64,000 nt of DNA from Eretmocerus hayati (Eukaryota; Arthropoda; Insecta; Hymenoptera; Aphelinidae). The DNA is taken from NCBI GenBank assembly GCA_029851415.1, contig CM056744.1:14329268-14393267 (forward strand), written 5' to 3'. Both the position numbers and the translations under genes were made by a program. Shown piece by piece: positions 35,739 to 47,290 of this stretch. Position 1 is the first letter of the stretch, and each line of letters begins with the position of its first letter. The notes under the pieces are model-generated. The model was not told the DNA's origin, did no database searches, and worked only from the letters and a program-made list of their open reading frames with translations.

Positions 35739-35976
35739 CTGATTTTCGCGAGCCTCGAGGAAGTGGTCAGCCACGTGAGCAGGCAGGATGTTTTCCAAGA
35801 GTATTTTATTAATACCTCGCATCGTTTCGACCTCATCTTGCTCTACCTTGAGCTTATTCCTCCATAAAAAGTCCGTACGTGATGTATACTCAATATTTCG
35901 ATCGAGCACGTGAAGAGTTAGGCTGACTAGTATGAGAAGGAATCCTATCTGTATCAAGTATGGAACTCTGGAAAAT
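35739..35976 (-). CDS. Adenylyl cyclase exon (last membrane helix and C2 start)
   Basis: A 238-nt exon between TTCTAG/ATTTTC and AATCAG/GTACTG. It begins with a hydrophobic helix (VPYLIQIGFLLILVSLTLHV), the last membrane span of the second six-helix bundle. A charged linker follows (WRNKLKVEQDEVETM), then INKILLENILPAHVADHFLE, the diagnostic entry to the C2 catalytic domain. The start phase (one base completing a codon) requires an upstream exon. The N-terminal half, C1 domain and first membrane bundle were not found in the window, so the gene is partial here or has very large introns. Confidence 0.9.
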
Positions 35977-36232
35977 CTAGAATTGAAAAAAACCGTGGGT
36001 GAAGAAGCTGATCTACAAGGAAAGAATTCGGGATCTGACCACCTCATCCATACAATTTTCTCAGAATATAAAGATTATAAAGTTGAATGGAACACTTGTT
36101 CGAAGATATGAACTATGATACAAGTATTGAAAGAGATTTTCGACACGTCTCATACGGCAAATGCTCAAGTTTTCGGTTGAGCATTGTCAGACACGAAGTT
36201 AATTTGATGAAGTCATCTGGACTTCTTAATAT

Positions 36233-36572
36233 GCTTACAAGGAGAGGTCATGGTCTGTGGGTCGTGGATTCGGTTGAAACTCTGGAAATCGTCTCATTTT
36301 GGCACCAAAAGATGATATCCGAAACCGCTTACTTGAATGCTGAAACGTTTTGGAGCTACAGCCTATGATATTAGCGTTGCCCATATAGGCCCATGTTGGG
36401 AGTTGATATATATAGGTATACTAACAATGCTAATGTTATTGACCATAGCTCTGAAACGTTTTCGCATTCAAGTTAGCGGTTTTGGATATCATCTTTTGCT
36501 ACCAAAAGGAGACGATTCCCAGAGTTTCAGCCGAATTCACGACCCACAGACCATGACCTCTCCTTGTTAGTG
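36233..36572. mobile_element. Palindromic MITE, sister of 32305-32661
   Basis: Arms from CTTACAAGGAGAGGTCATGG and its complement span about 150 bp each around a TATATATAGG centre. Relative to 32305-32661 the terminal 30 bp have diverged (GGTCATGGTCTGTGGGTC against GTCCGGAGTCTCCGGGTC) while the sub-central CCTATGATATTAGCGTTGCC block is retained. Confidence 0.7.
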
Positions 36573-39017
36573 ACAATTAACGATGAATGTTTCTGAATGA
36601 CGATGATCGATTTTGCGGGTCCCATCGCAAATTGACATGAATCCACAACTTTATGCTGACAATGCCATTTTAGGTGAACACTTGAGATATTGGGATGATT
36701 CAAACAATTTTTATTATATTACAACCAGCCTTCGAACGCTCTTCGCGTGATTTTTCCCCTATGCAAAGAAAGGGACGACCTGTACACTTCTAGAAGACCA
36801 GATAAAAATGTATGTCGGAGCGCAATGGGAAGATCTATATTCACCCATCAATGCGGGAGGATTTTACAATTTTCGTAACAGCTCTGTATCACGGGAAAGT
36901 GAAATCAGGTCGAGTTTCTATCATACGAGAGGCATTTTGATTATTGCAGAGCCTTCCTTGCAACGATTTGTACCGATTTTTTCTCATTGCGCTCCGAAAT
37001 GAATTTTCATCCGGCTTTCTACAATTCCATTGATCATCTCCTTGACTTTTGAAAAAAATCGAGTTAGTACATTTGGCTTTTGCTTGAAAAAGAAGAGAAA
37101 TGTTTTTTGAATTGTCTCAAGATCTCAAAAATTCAGCTGAAGTGAAATTGTCAGCAAAAAGTTGTGTTTTCGGTCAAATGTGTGACTTCCCTTATTGCTC
37201 GATCATAGGCATTCCAAACAGTCGATGAATTGAACTATCCACGATTATAGATGACCCGACAGACAAGCAAAATTAGGTGTCGATGTAGTCCAGTTGATCA
37301 AGTACAGTTTATGAATGATTAAAAAAACGATTTGCTGCTAAGCTAGCGATCTGACTAGCTTTGCTATCCCGGCAAATATTTTGGAGAGTACGGAGCGCTT
37401 CGTTGTTTTAGCAATCAATTTTCGGTAATGTAAATAAACAGATTGATACATTAGCAAAACACACTTCAACAGATGTCTTCTGCTGGATTAGCCATGCGAT
37501 AATGGTACACGCTTTCACTCTTGTAATAGCACATGCTATGGAACGTGCTCTTATACCTGAATTAGGACGTGCCATAACACTATCCATTGCACGTGCGTTA
37601 GCATGTTTAATACCACGTGTGCATTTTTTAGTAGGATTCCCTATGTAACCCCGCAAAATTCGGCTCCAAGCGTCAGTCTTCTCCTCGACACGGACGAAGA
37701 CGCACCCCATCAGTTGCTCTCTGTGGTCATTAATCTTCCGCCACTACCCAACGCAATCGTCAGTTATTTCCAACGCTCCGCCAACACACCACCACTCACA
37801 TCTCGACACCGCCTTACTGCCACTTCAAAGCCCTAGTGACCCGGTCACCTTCGGATATGCCGCGGGTTGCACCAATGCCACAACCCGGTCGAATCACGAA
37901 CAATCGCGTCAGTGAAGGATTGATAAATATGAAGTCAGTGAAGCAAAAAAATATCAAGACATGATTCCACGGAGCTTCAACCGCGATTTCATAGGATAAA
38001 AAAAATTCATGAGACTCAAATTTACCATCCGGACAGAGTCAGCCGCATGGGTCTGGCTTGTCAAGCCTGATTCCCAAAGTACCACACGTAAAAAAGTATC
38101 CTACAGCATACAAATACCTTTATCTGGATGTACACCGTCATGTTTGTATCGTCAGTTGCACGTGCTTGTTCATGAATGGAAGTGCTGACTACTACAAAAG
38201 TGGTTGACATGGTTTGACGAATTTATTCTTTCACTTATAGATGCTGTGAAACCCAAAAGACCTCTATTTCGTTTCTAGTCGAAGAAATACGTAAATTTGA
38301 GTCCCTGGCCCAAATGAACGTGCCCAGCTTCAGATTGAATTCATGAATCACTGACATGATCAACTCCTGTGCGAGAATTGGTTGCGAAAATAAATCGAAT
38401 GGTGACTCGGTTTTTCCTCTTCAGAAGTTCGTAGAACATTACATAAAATGATATAAAAGAAGTGTGTTGAATCAATTTTTGCTCTTAGAGCCTGAGAAAT
38501 CATTTTTTTGGCTCTTTTGAAGCAAATTGCGGGGAGATAACTCCTTTGCTGGTAACTTTGAATTTACTCATTTGCTCCAAACCCACGTAAGATCAGGCAG
38601 TCAAATTGCGCTCAAGTTTTTTCCAGGAAGAAATCTATGTAAGTGAACTAGAAATACTCTCATGGTAATTGATTCGACTTTTTGACAAAATATTGACTGC
38701 ATTCTTGAAACGGTTCTCTTCATTCTATGTCTTGAACTTTAGTACGATTGATTTTTGACCACATCGGACCAGGGTATCTTTTCAATTTCTCGAAAGGACT
38801 GAAACGCAAGGATGATACTTTTGACATTCTTTGTACTATTTCAGTCATGAATAATCACTCAAAACTCTTCACGCGTGCGACCGCACTGACTCTCAAAATC
38901 ACGACTAGAAAATCAACAACACCCATTACACAGTAACTATTACTAGTAGAGTAATACCAGGTTCTTCATTTCAATCCGAGATGTTGATAAATGTTGGTAT
39001 TTAATTTAAGGTCAAGC
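36573..39017. other. 2.4-kb stretch without a supported gene
   Basis: No AG-exon-GT unit of the missing adenylyl cyclase domains was recognised on the minus strand here. Positions 37700-37900 are GC-richer with a proline-rich plus-strand frame of no known family. Confidence 0.3.
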
Positions 39018-39644
39018 AGATGAGCAGTGTTGGCTCAGTCGATAGCGTGCTGGCTTCGGAATCAACACTGCTCGAGGGGTCGTGGGTTCGATTCCCGGCG
39101 AAGTCACTCGGAAATTTTTTCTGCGGTTTTTTCGACGGGAAAAGGACCGATCTTACCCCGCCTGCTTTGGGATGGCGTTTTCCCCAGGATTATCCTTCAG
39201 AGAAATCCTGGGTTTTCCCATTTCACGAGGTTCGACTTAGCGGGCCTTGGGCGAATGCGAAGCAGGGGGAGGGTGGGTAACGTAGGGAGTTGATAAGCCG
39301 ACCCGACGTGCCTTCCTAAGTGCACGGGGAGGTGCGGGGAATGTCGGCCTTACCGGCATTGGAGTTTGAGTCTCACCAAATCATGGTCTTGCAAACCATG
39401 AAGAGGCTCTCTCCGGGAACGCTAAGGGTACAGCGGATCCGATGGCTTACTTCGTGAGACAGGGAATGTCGGCCTTACCGGCATTGGAGAGAGGCATCCC
39501 ATGGCTGCTAACCATGGCGTAGGTCACTCCGGGGAAGCTGGAATCCACAAGTAGAGGAAAAATTCGGGCATAACTCTTCACACCAAGGTGGTAAGGGGCC
39601 CCCCGTGCTAGGCCAAGAAGGCTGCAAGGGGATCTCAAAAAAAA
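39018..39644 (+). mobile_element. tRNA-derived SINE with 15-bp target-site duplication
   Basis: The head has a pol III box A (TGGCTCAGTCGAT, 39031-39043) and box B (GGTTCGATTCC, 39085-39095). The body is GC-rich and the tail is an A-run at about 39637-39646. AATTTAAGGTCAAGC occurs immediately before (39003-39017) and after (39645-39659), so the borders are secure. At about 627 bp it is long for a SINE. The body contains two copies of GAATGTCGGCCTTACCGGCA (about 39339 and 39465), suggesting internal duplication. It would rely on a partner LINE for movement. Confidence 0.9.
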
Positions 39645-39659
39645 AATTTAAGGTCAAGC

Positions 39660-41178
39660 TTGTGACTTTGATGATATGCAACTCAACATTTTAATAATTT
39701 AGAAATGTATTCGATTTGGAAGTTAGAAGCGTTTGCGACTACCGAATCTTCTCCTCTTGAAGCCGAGCATCCTAAACAGCTCAGATTAAATAAATACCAG
39801 AACGAAGCAAATTTCTTTTGGGCTGTATCCGCGTAGATTACGCAGATTACGGATATTATCAGTTTCAGATGATCATATTTCTACTTTTTATACCCCACTT
39901 CTTGAATCGAGTGAAATTGTAGGCAACATAGAAGCTCATAGAAACCTCCATCTTTTGATGAACTTGAGAATGATGAAAATGAAAAGATTGGAGGAACGTT
40001 ACAACGCTTTGTGCGGTGCTACATTTTTTGAGATCATTCCGATAAAGCTCTTGGTTAGAGATATCCATCAGTGCAAGATATTTCGTGAAGATGAGTAATA
40101 TTGTGTGGCCCTGGGCGCATACCGTCAAATTGCGCCATTTTAGCGTTTAGAGGGGGCAATGAGGATTCAAATGTGTAAGTTCAAATGATTTTGAAAAATA
40201 CGGTTCAACTCTTCTTGATCATCCCCAATATGAATATTCTGAAGCCAATTCAGGCGAAGAATTGAGGGAAACTTGAGTATTATTGCAACAATCATCGAGA
40301 GTTTTCTTATCGTTATAATAAGCGTTACTCACAAGACACAAAAAAATATTCTTTGTATGTTATAACTCAGTAAGATAGATGATTTTTCAACGATTTTACT
40401 CTAGTGCAAGACCCATTACACGGATCACCTCCCTACATAGCTGCCTCGTTTTTCTTCGAATTCGTGGATTACAAACTATTTTTGAGAGGCCTGATCGTAA
40501 AGCTAGCTCTTTTAGACTTTTAGAGGAGTTGATTTTTGCACAACGAGAGTGAACCTCAAATTTCTCTCGTCAAAATAAAAACATCAAAATTCAAGATCAA
40601 AATGTCAACTTATAGTCAGACAGAACCGTATTAACACTCATCTTCACAGAAAAATGATATCAAAATTCTTGAGATATGCTATCTTCTCGATCAGCCTGCG
40701 GATAACAAGAGAAATTTGAGGCATCGCTAGGCGATGGGATTTGGATTTCAAATTTTTCCGCGTGTGAAATCGGTACGAGTCTTGAGAATTAACCATACAT
40801 TGATGTTTTTTCTGACATTCTGAGGCGAACCATTGTTTGGACAATTTCTTTTGAGATTATTTCACTGGACAACATGATAACGAATTAGATAAAATCAAAT
40901 CGGGAAGCGACAATCCCAATATTGATTTGAAGGATATTCTGGATTACAGCTTTCATTTAACCCATTATTTACGGCAGTATTACAAGAGATACTTGATCGT
41001 TTATTGCGTCAGTAGGAACCTTACATTCGCATAGCAGATCAATGTATTCAATTAATGAATCGTGGTATGAGGAACAGGTTTCTTTTTTATCACGCGATAA
41101 CCAAAGAAATAACAATATTCTGCAGAATATCATCCAAGTCTTCTTAAAATCCATGGAATATGTTAGGTAGCTCATAAG
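39660..41178. other. Unassigned AT-rich stretch 3' of the JHBP-like gene
   Basis: Near 40122 the phrase TACCGTCAAATTGCGCC resembles the terminal consensus of the 33924-34850 and 47285-52028 elements, but no partner end was found. No exon was recognised. Confidence 0.3.
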
Positions 41179-41392
41179 CTAGTTTTTTGCTTTTCCATGA
41201 ATCTCTTCACTTACTACTGCTGTCACGATTTGTGCAAGTGTCGGTAGATCTTCGTTAACCCTCTTTTCGATCTCTTGAGTAATCTCATCCATTATATCTT
41301 GCAATGTCTCTGGAATTTTCTCCCGTACCCGATCTTCAAATTTTGCCATTAATATATCAAGAATGCTACCGGAGAAGGTGATATCAACATCT
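41179..41392 (-). CDS. JHBP / group-7-allergen-like secreted protein, exon 4
   Basis: The final exon, from CTTTCAG/AGATGTT to a TAG at 41179, gives 71 codons including the stop. It encodes the end of the ligand-barrel repeat (GDVDITFSGSI) and a long amphipathic C-terminal helix (AKFEDRVREKIPETLQDIM, then EITQEIEKRVNEDLPTL), as in haemolymph juvenile-hormone-binding / takeout and Der p 7-like proteins. It joins exon 3 with GG/A completing a Gly codon. Together the four exons predict about 259 residues, a normal length for the family. Confidence 0.8.
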
Positions 41393-41484
41393 CTGAAAGA
41401 GAAATGAAAGTATCTCTTGGTAAAAGAACATGAAAAAGGGGAATAGATAATTGGCTTTCAAAAGGGAAGAGAAAATCAACTTAC

Positions 41485-41774
41485 CCATAGGAAATCATTT
41501 TTGATGTAACTTCAACAGATTCTGTCTGAGATTCGGGTTTGACGTAAATTTTGACTTCCGACGTTACTTCCATGATGGTGACATTAATCCTTCCAGAATT
41601 CATGAATGTTTCGTAAGCAAAATCAGCCTCTAACCGCGGAAATGTTATTTTTCCCAGTACGAGTAATGGATTCTGGGTTATGGCATAATATTTATCTTGG
41701 GGACGTATCTTTGCGTTTGCAAGGCCGTAAAGCCTTCCATCTGACAAATTTATGTCGATGTCTTTGAAGAACAC
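41485..41774 (-). CDS. JHBP / group-7-allergen-like secreted protein, exon 3
   Basis: A 290-nt exon between TTTTTAG/GTGTTC and CCTATGG/GTAAGT. It encodes alternating strand-forming residues: VFFKDIDINLSDGRLYGLAN, ITFPRLEADFAYETF, then RINVTIMEVTSEVKIYVK. The phrase in which an amphipathic strand leads into G-L-(A/S)-N, followed by an extended antiparallel sheet, is characteristic of the family that carries hydrophobic ligands such as juvenile hormone in the haemolymph. The gene at 60885-61210 has an equivalent exon with the same end phase. The ligand is unknown. Confidence 0.8.
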
Positions 41775-42795
41775 CTAAAAACATCAATACATTTCCATTG
41801 CATTTGAGAAAAATAAGTCGTATTATCATTTCCATGAACGAGCATGCATAGACGTTCATATAATGGATGGCACTGTGCGTAGTACAACAAAATTTTGGGT
41901 TCAGAACGTCACATTAACTGGAACATGATTTCCTTACATAATTCCCGGCATTGAAAGCGAATCCAAGACCCAAATTGACCAAGAAAGTTGGGGTTTTTCT
42001 TCAACCCGTCCGCTGCGACGACGAAGATCAAATTTCCTCCCTTGTGTGCGATGGGCCCCGCGGTGGGAATCATTTAATGGGATTTTGATCACCGCCGCAC
42101 ACAGAAAAGGATGAGCGAGTCCCACTGGTGGCACCCGTCGCAGCAAACGTGTTAAATCACCAGAAATAGTTTTTTAGAGATTTTTCGACGCAGATGAAAG
42201 TCCTAACGTAGTAGCTCGAAACAGAACACGGAGTCGTCTCCAGAGGGACATTCTGCGTCAGAAAAACATATTTGAATACCCAGCACCAGCAAGAATTTCT
42301 TCCCTTGTAATTTTGAAACAGCAAAGATTATCGCAAAAACAGTCACTTTCAAGTATTTTTGGGGTCAAGTACGCCTGTTTTGGCGATAATTCTTGCTGTG
42401 TCAAGACTACAATGAAAAAAATTTTTCGCCTACACTGGGTGTCCAAATATGCTTTTCCGACGCAAAGTGTCTCCCTTTGAGCACGATCCCGTTCTCTGCA
42501 TTGAGCTACCACGTCAGGATCTCTTCTACGTCAAAAAATGTCTAAAAAAATGATTTCTCGCGATTCAAAAGAAATGGGCGGACAAAAAGACGCTGACGAT
42601 CTGGAGTAATTTGGGGCTAAGATCCGGCTCCAGCGTGAAAAAATCACAAAAGAATAACGTGGCCCCGTCAATGTGACATTCTGACCCAAATATTTCGTCA
42701 GTTTCGTTGATGTCTTCTTCGCGATATTGATGTTTATCACGATAATCCAGATTCAAAGCGAGATTCAATGTATTAGAATAAATGTATATCATTAC

Positions 42796-42994
42796 CGTCA
42801 CTGTCTCCTTGCGGTCGTTGAGTGGACCAGTGACGAGGTCGATCGCTTGGAGTAATTTTGGCCATGTGTACTGGTATTTTCTTGCTATTTCATCAATTCG
42901 ATAACGAGTCCTGGAATAATTATTCGTGATGATTAAGGCGAGGCCGTAGTCCGCGGCCATCTTGAAAAAGCTAGGGAGATTGACCGAATCCGTT
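42796..42994 (-). CDS. JHBP-like secreted protein, exon 2 (inferred)
   Basis: This 199-nt open interval between TTCACAG/AACGGA and GTGACG/GTAATG has exactly the phases needed to link the signal-peptide exon (ends with two codon bases) to exon 3 (starts on a codon). It reads TDSVNLPSFFKMAADYGLAL, then helix-rich RIDEIARKYQYTWPKLLQAI. The N-terminal part of this family is poorly conserved, so the assignment rests on phase, strand and position. An internal ATG in good context (CAAGATGG at 42960) could instead be a start for a shorter, non-secreted form. Confidence 0.55.
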
Positions 42995-43329
42995 CTGTGA
43001 ATATCTCGAGTTTTACTTAACCAAATCCCTTCATATTTTGTATGCGTCAACAAAATGCATGTCAGAATTGCGCTATGGAGCAAAATCCCAGAAAAGTAGA
43101 GAAAGAAACTACCATGATAAGCGCTGGACAGATGTCGTCTGCTCCTGTGGTAAGGCATGCTGTTATACTTCATTCGATAATTTTGTAATCAGCTCGTTTT
43201 TGCTCACTTTCACTCCATAGCGCAATTCTCTAAAGTTCGTGGATGATAGTAAGACCCTTATTTGTTGATAATTCTCTATAAAACTTGAGATAAATCCAGA
43301 ACGGCGCGATGAGTTATACACGATGACAG

Positions 43330-43677
43330 TCATCATTTTACGTTTCATCAAAGTGGTCAGACTGATCAGCGGGCGCGAGGCGGGATGACAGCAGCAAAAC
43401 CGTCTGCTTCGATCATGCACGTTCCCGTGTGTTGTCATCGCGGATGAGATATGTTGTGAGACTTGTCAGCCGCGACTTCCCGGTGGAAAGCGACGGCCCA
43501 GCTGATGACATTATATGTCATCATCGACCGGACCCGGGTCCTTTGTCGCGCGAGTTTTCTGCGATGAGGCATGGTGGTGAATCTGATAGCCGTCCGCTGC
43601 GACATGCATCTTTTTGCATATTGGCAGAGAGCTCAGTGCAACATCATCTTTGCAAATTTGCATGCACGAGCCCTTGA
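43330..43677. other. GC-rich island in intron 1
   Basis: This segment has markedly more CpG than its surroundings and includes the palindrome TGATGACATTATATGTCATCA at 43502-43522 (two TGACAT-type half sites). It ends where the 318-bp satellite begins. It could be an internal promoter for the ATG at 42960 or an unrecognised repeat. Confidence 0.3.
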
Positions 43678-45490
43678 ACAAATACAGAATGTAAGTGTTT
43701 TGTTTGGATCTCTAAACCAGTTCTGGTCATTTTGATGATTCTAGTCAAGGTCATGTCAAGGTTCAATACCCTAGAATACTTGGTGAATAAATAACGTATC
43801 CAGGTCACTTTGAGTGATAAAGTCAGTCTTGGAATATTGAATTGGAGTTCAAATCATGTCTGCTAAGATCCCTGCATTTCAGTGGGATAATTTCATGTTC
43901 ACTTATCTGAATCCGTTGTGAATTACTTGAGTTCTAAAGGATTCGTGAAGAAAATTTGGAAAGTTAGCTCATGAATTTTGTTGTCCTCAAGATGTATTGA
44001 ACAAACACTGAATGTAACTGTTCTGTTTGGGCCTCTAAACCAGCTCTAGTTATTCTAATGATTCTAGTCAAGGTTCCAGTTTCAATATCCTAGAATACTT
44101 GGTGAAAATAACGTATCCGGGTCACTTTGAGAGATAAAGTCAGTCTTGGAATATTGAATTGGAGTTCAAATCATGTCTGATAAGATCCCTGCATTTCAGA
44201 GGGATAATTTCATGTTCAGTTATCTGAATCCGTTGGGAATTACTTGAGTTCTAAGGGTTTCGTGAACCAAAATTAGAAAGTTAGTTTATGAATTTTGTTG
44301 TCCTCAACATGTATTGAACAAATACTGAATGTAACTGTTCTGTTTGAGCCTCTAAACCAGTTCTAGTTATTCTAATAATTCTAGTCAAGGTTCCAGTTTC
44401 AATAACCTAGAATAGTTGGTAAAAATAACGAATCCGGGTCAGTTTGAGAGACAAAGTCAGTTTTGCAATATTGAATTGGACTTCAAATCATGTCTGCTAA
44501 GATCTCTGTTGTCCAAAGGGATGATTTCATGTTTAGTTATCTGAATCCGTTGGGAATTACTTGAGTTCTAAAGGTTTTGTGAAAAAAAGTTAGAGAGGTA
44601 GTATGTGACTTTCATTGTACTCAAGATGAACTGAACAAATACAGACAGTGAGTGTTTTGTTTGGGCCTCTAAACCAGTTCTGATCATTTTGATGATTCTA
44701 ATCAAGGATCCAGTTTCAGTATCCTAGAATACTTGGTGAAAATGGCGCATACAGGTCATTTTGAGAGACAAAGTCAGTCTTGGAATATTGAATTGGAGTT
44801 CATATCATGTCTGCTAAGATCCCTGTATTTCAGAGGGATGATTTCATGTTCAGTTATTTGAATTCGTTGAAACTTGGTTGAGTTCCAAAGATTTTGTCAC
44901 CAAAAGTTAGAAAATTATATTGTAAATTTTATTGCCCTCAAGATGTATTGATAAAATACAGAGTGTAAGTGTTCTGTATTGGCCTCCAAACCATGTCTGA
45001 TCATTCACGTTTCTCTATCAAAAGTTCCAGTTTCAATATCCTAGAATACTTGGTGAAAATGGCGCATACAGGTCATTTTGAGAGACAAAGTCAGTCTTGG
45101 AATATTGAATTGGAGTTCATATCATGTGTGCTAAGATCCCTGTATTTCAGAGGGATGATTTCATGTTCAGTTATTTGAATCCGTTGAAATTTGGTTGAGT
45201 TCTAAAGGTTTTGTGAAAAGAGGTTAGAGAGTTAGTATGTGAATTTCATTGTACTCAAGATGAACTGAACAAATACAGACAGTGAGTGTTTTGTTTGGGC
45301 CTCTAAACCAGTTCTGATCATTGTAATAATTCTATTCAAGGTTCCAGTTTCAATATCTTAGTATACTTGGTCAAAATGACGCATACGGGTCATTTCCAGA
45401 GATGAAGTCAGTCTTGGAATATTGAATTGGAGTCCAATTCATGTCTGCGAAGATCCCTGTATTTCAGAGGGATGATTCCATATCCAAACT
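43678..45490. repeat. 318-bp satellite, about 5.7 tandem copies
   Basis: Units begin at about 43678, 44001, 44318, 44635, 44951 and 45269 (spacing 316-323). Each contains ACAAATACAGA(A/C)TG, GGCCTCTAAACCAGTTCT, CCTAGAATACTTGGTGAAAA, AGTCAGTCTTGGAATATTG and CAGAGGGATGATTTCATG. The last unit is cut at about 45490. Copy divergence is moderate, so the array is not freshly amplified. It lies within the first intron of the JHBP-like gene. Confidence 0.92.
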
Positions 45491-45754
45491 TGTGGATCAG
45501 TTGAGAATTGATAAATTTGTATTTTCTGAAGTATTCCTAAAATTGAAAAACTTGGGGTTTCTGATAATACTTATTTTTCAAAAGTTCATGCTCAGTGGCT
45601 TTTGGTCCATTCAAATTAAATTATCAAGTGAATTGAATTGCATCTAATTGCATCTGTGGTTTCCACTATAGGTACACATTATTTCCAAGGCCCCTAATGT
45701 ATGTAAGAGGGGCACAATGTCAAGACCTCTGATATTAGTGTGCGAGAGGGGTAC

Positions 45755-45860
45755 AATACATAAAATATATATATATATATACCTTTGTAAACAGTGTTGT
45801 TGTGTGTGTGTGTGTTCACACATACATATACATCAACAATCAGTATGTTTACAAAGGTTA
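45755..45860. repeat. TA/TG microsatellites inside a small hairpin
   Basis: A (TA)n run near 45765-45781 is followed by ACCTTTGTAAACA, a (TG)n run near 45800-45815, and the inverted TGTTTACAAAGGT near 45844-45857. The inverted TTTGTAAACA blocks would close a hairpin of about 75 bp. Confidence 0.6.
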
Positions 45861-46204
45861 GATTGTGCGGGCTGGTGGTGACACGCCTGCTGATCATCAC
45901 TGAGCTATGGTGGTCGCAGGGGTGCCACCGTAAGTTACTAGGGCTGATCCGATATAGCGGCAGACTACGGCCTCGCCTTAAATCGATAAAAAGCGAAGAA
46001 AACTGAAAATTTCATGAAACATTTTGAGAATTGGATTGGCAGTTAGTGAAAACAAATTCCATCGAAGACCGTCAAGCATCGTGAATACTGAACTGAACAA
46101 ACTTCCTTCTGAAAATATAGGAATATGGGGATTTGTTCCAGATCTCCATCCAAGTTTTGATGACGTTCAATGAGAATTAGATTATAATTTGTCGATTCAG
46201 TATA

Positions 46205-47290
46205 CAGTACCTTTCATAAATATAATAGAACAAATAGGGTCTCATTAAAACATTGATATATTCAATATACTTTGTTGTACGGAAATTTTGAAAAAAGTAT
46301 CTCGAAGACCACAAAAAAATCTATCGATCCATATGTTCAAACATTCCTTGCGTCCTTCTTGAGTGCCCGTAATCAACGACGGAAACCTAAAAAGTTTCTC
46401 TTTCAATCAATCACCTACAACTTCGGCGGGAGTGATCCGATCAAAAAATATTCTACGAGATCTTGTAAATCTTTCCAAAACCTACATTTGCCTCCTTTTC
46501 AAGGTCTCTCCGCGACCTTTCCTGTCCAAGAAATGAGCTTGGAAAGAAAATTTTGTATCAACATGGCCTGCTTATGGAAATATCGCGGCTGGCGCCTGTT
46601 TCGTCTCGCCTTGCTGTATTTTAGCGCAAAAATTTATCAAAAAAATATCATGGCACATGATTTTGACGTAAAATAATCTCATCTTTCAGAATATTCTATG
46701 AGATTTTGCCTTTAATGTGATCTATGGGGACAAAACATGAAATTAATCAATTTTTGAAATAAAACTTGAGAAATCGACGTTACCTCCAATCCAAGACAAA
46801 ATCTGATGGAATATTCTGGCAGATAAGAGTATTTCACGTCAGAATCGAAATGCCATGATATTTTTTTGATGAATTTTTGCCCAAGAATAGAGCAAGGCGA
46901 ACGAAACAGGCGCCAGCCGCGGTATCGCCATAAGCAGCCCATGTAATACAAAATTTTCTATCGAAACTCGTTACTTGGACAGAAAAAGTCGGGTTGAGAG
47001 AGAAGCAATTGTAAATTTTGAAAAAATCCACAAGATCGTGTGAAAATTGTTGTGATCAGATAGCTCCCGCCAAATTTGTAGGTGATTGATTGGAGGAGAA
47101 ATTTTTTAGATTTTCATCGTTGACTAAGGGCGATCAAAAAGGACGCAATGAATGTTTTAAACACATGAATCGATAGATTTTTTTGTGATCTTTAAGATAC
47201 TTTTCTCAAAATTCCCGTACAACAAAGTATATTGAAAATATCAATGCTTTAGTGAGACCCTACTTGTTCCATTATTTATGAAAAGTACCG
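46205..47290. mobile_element. 1.09-kb full-length palindromic element
   Basis: Arms of about 535 bp run from AGTACCTTTCATAAAT (left) and its complement (right) towards a centre near 46745. Shared phrases include GGGTCTCA(T/C)TAAA, CCGTACAACAAAGTATATTG and GCCTGCTTATGG / CCATAAGCAGCCC. It is the best-preserved member of the family represented at 5007-5700. No open frame is shared by the two arms or resembles a transposase. Confidence 0.75.

Noticed and set aside
37408..37710. 100-codon minus-strand frame
   Set aside because: Arg/Cys-rich without domain, and derived from a stretch of near-repeated ACGTGC words at 37540-37620.
45861..45990. tRNA-like GC-rich stretch after the TG microsatellite
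   Set aside because: No correctly spaced box A and box B and no cloverleaf pairing could be found.
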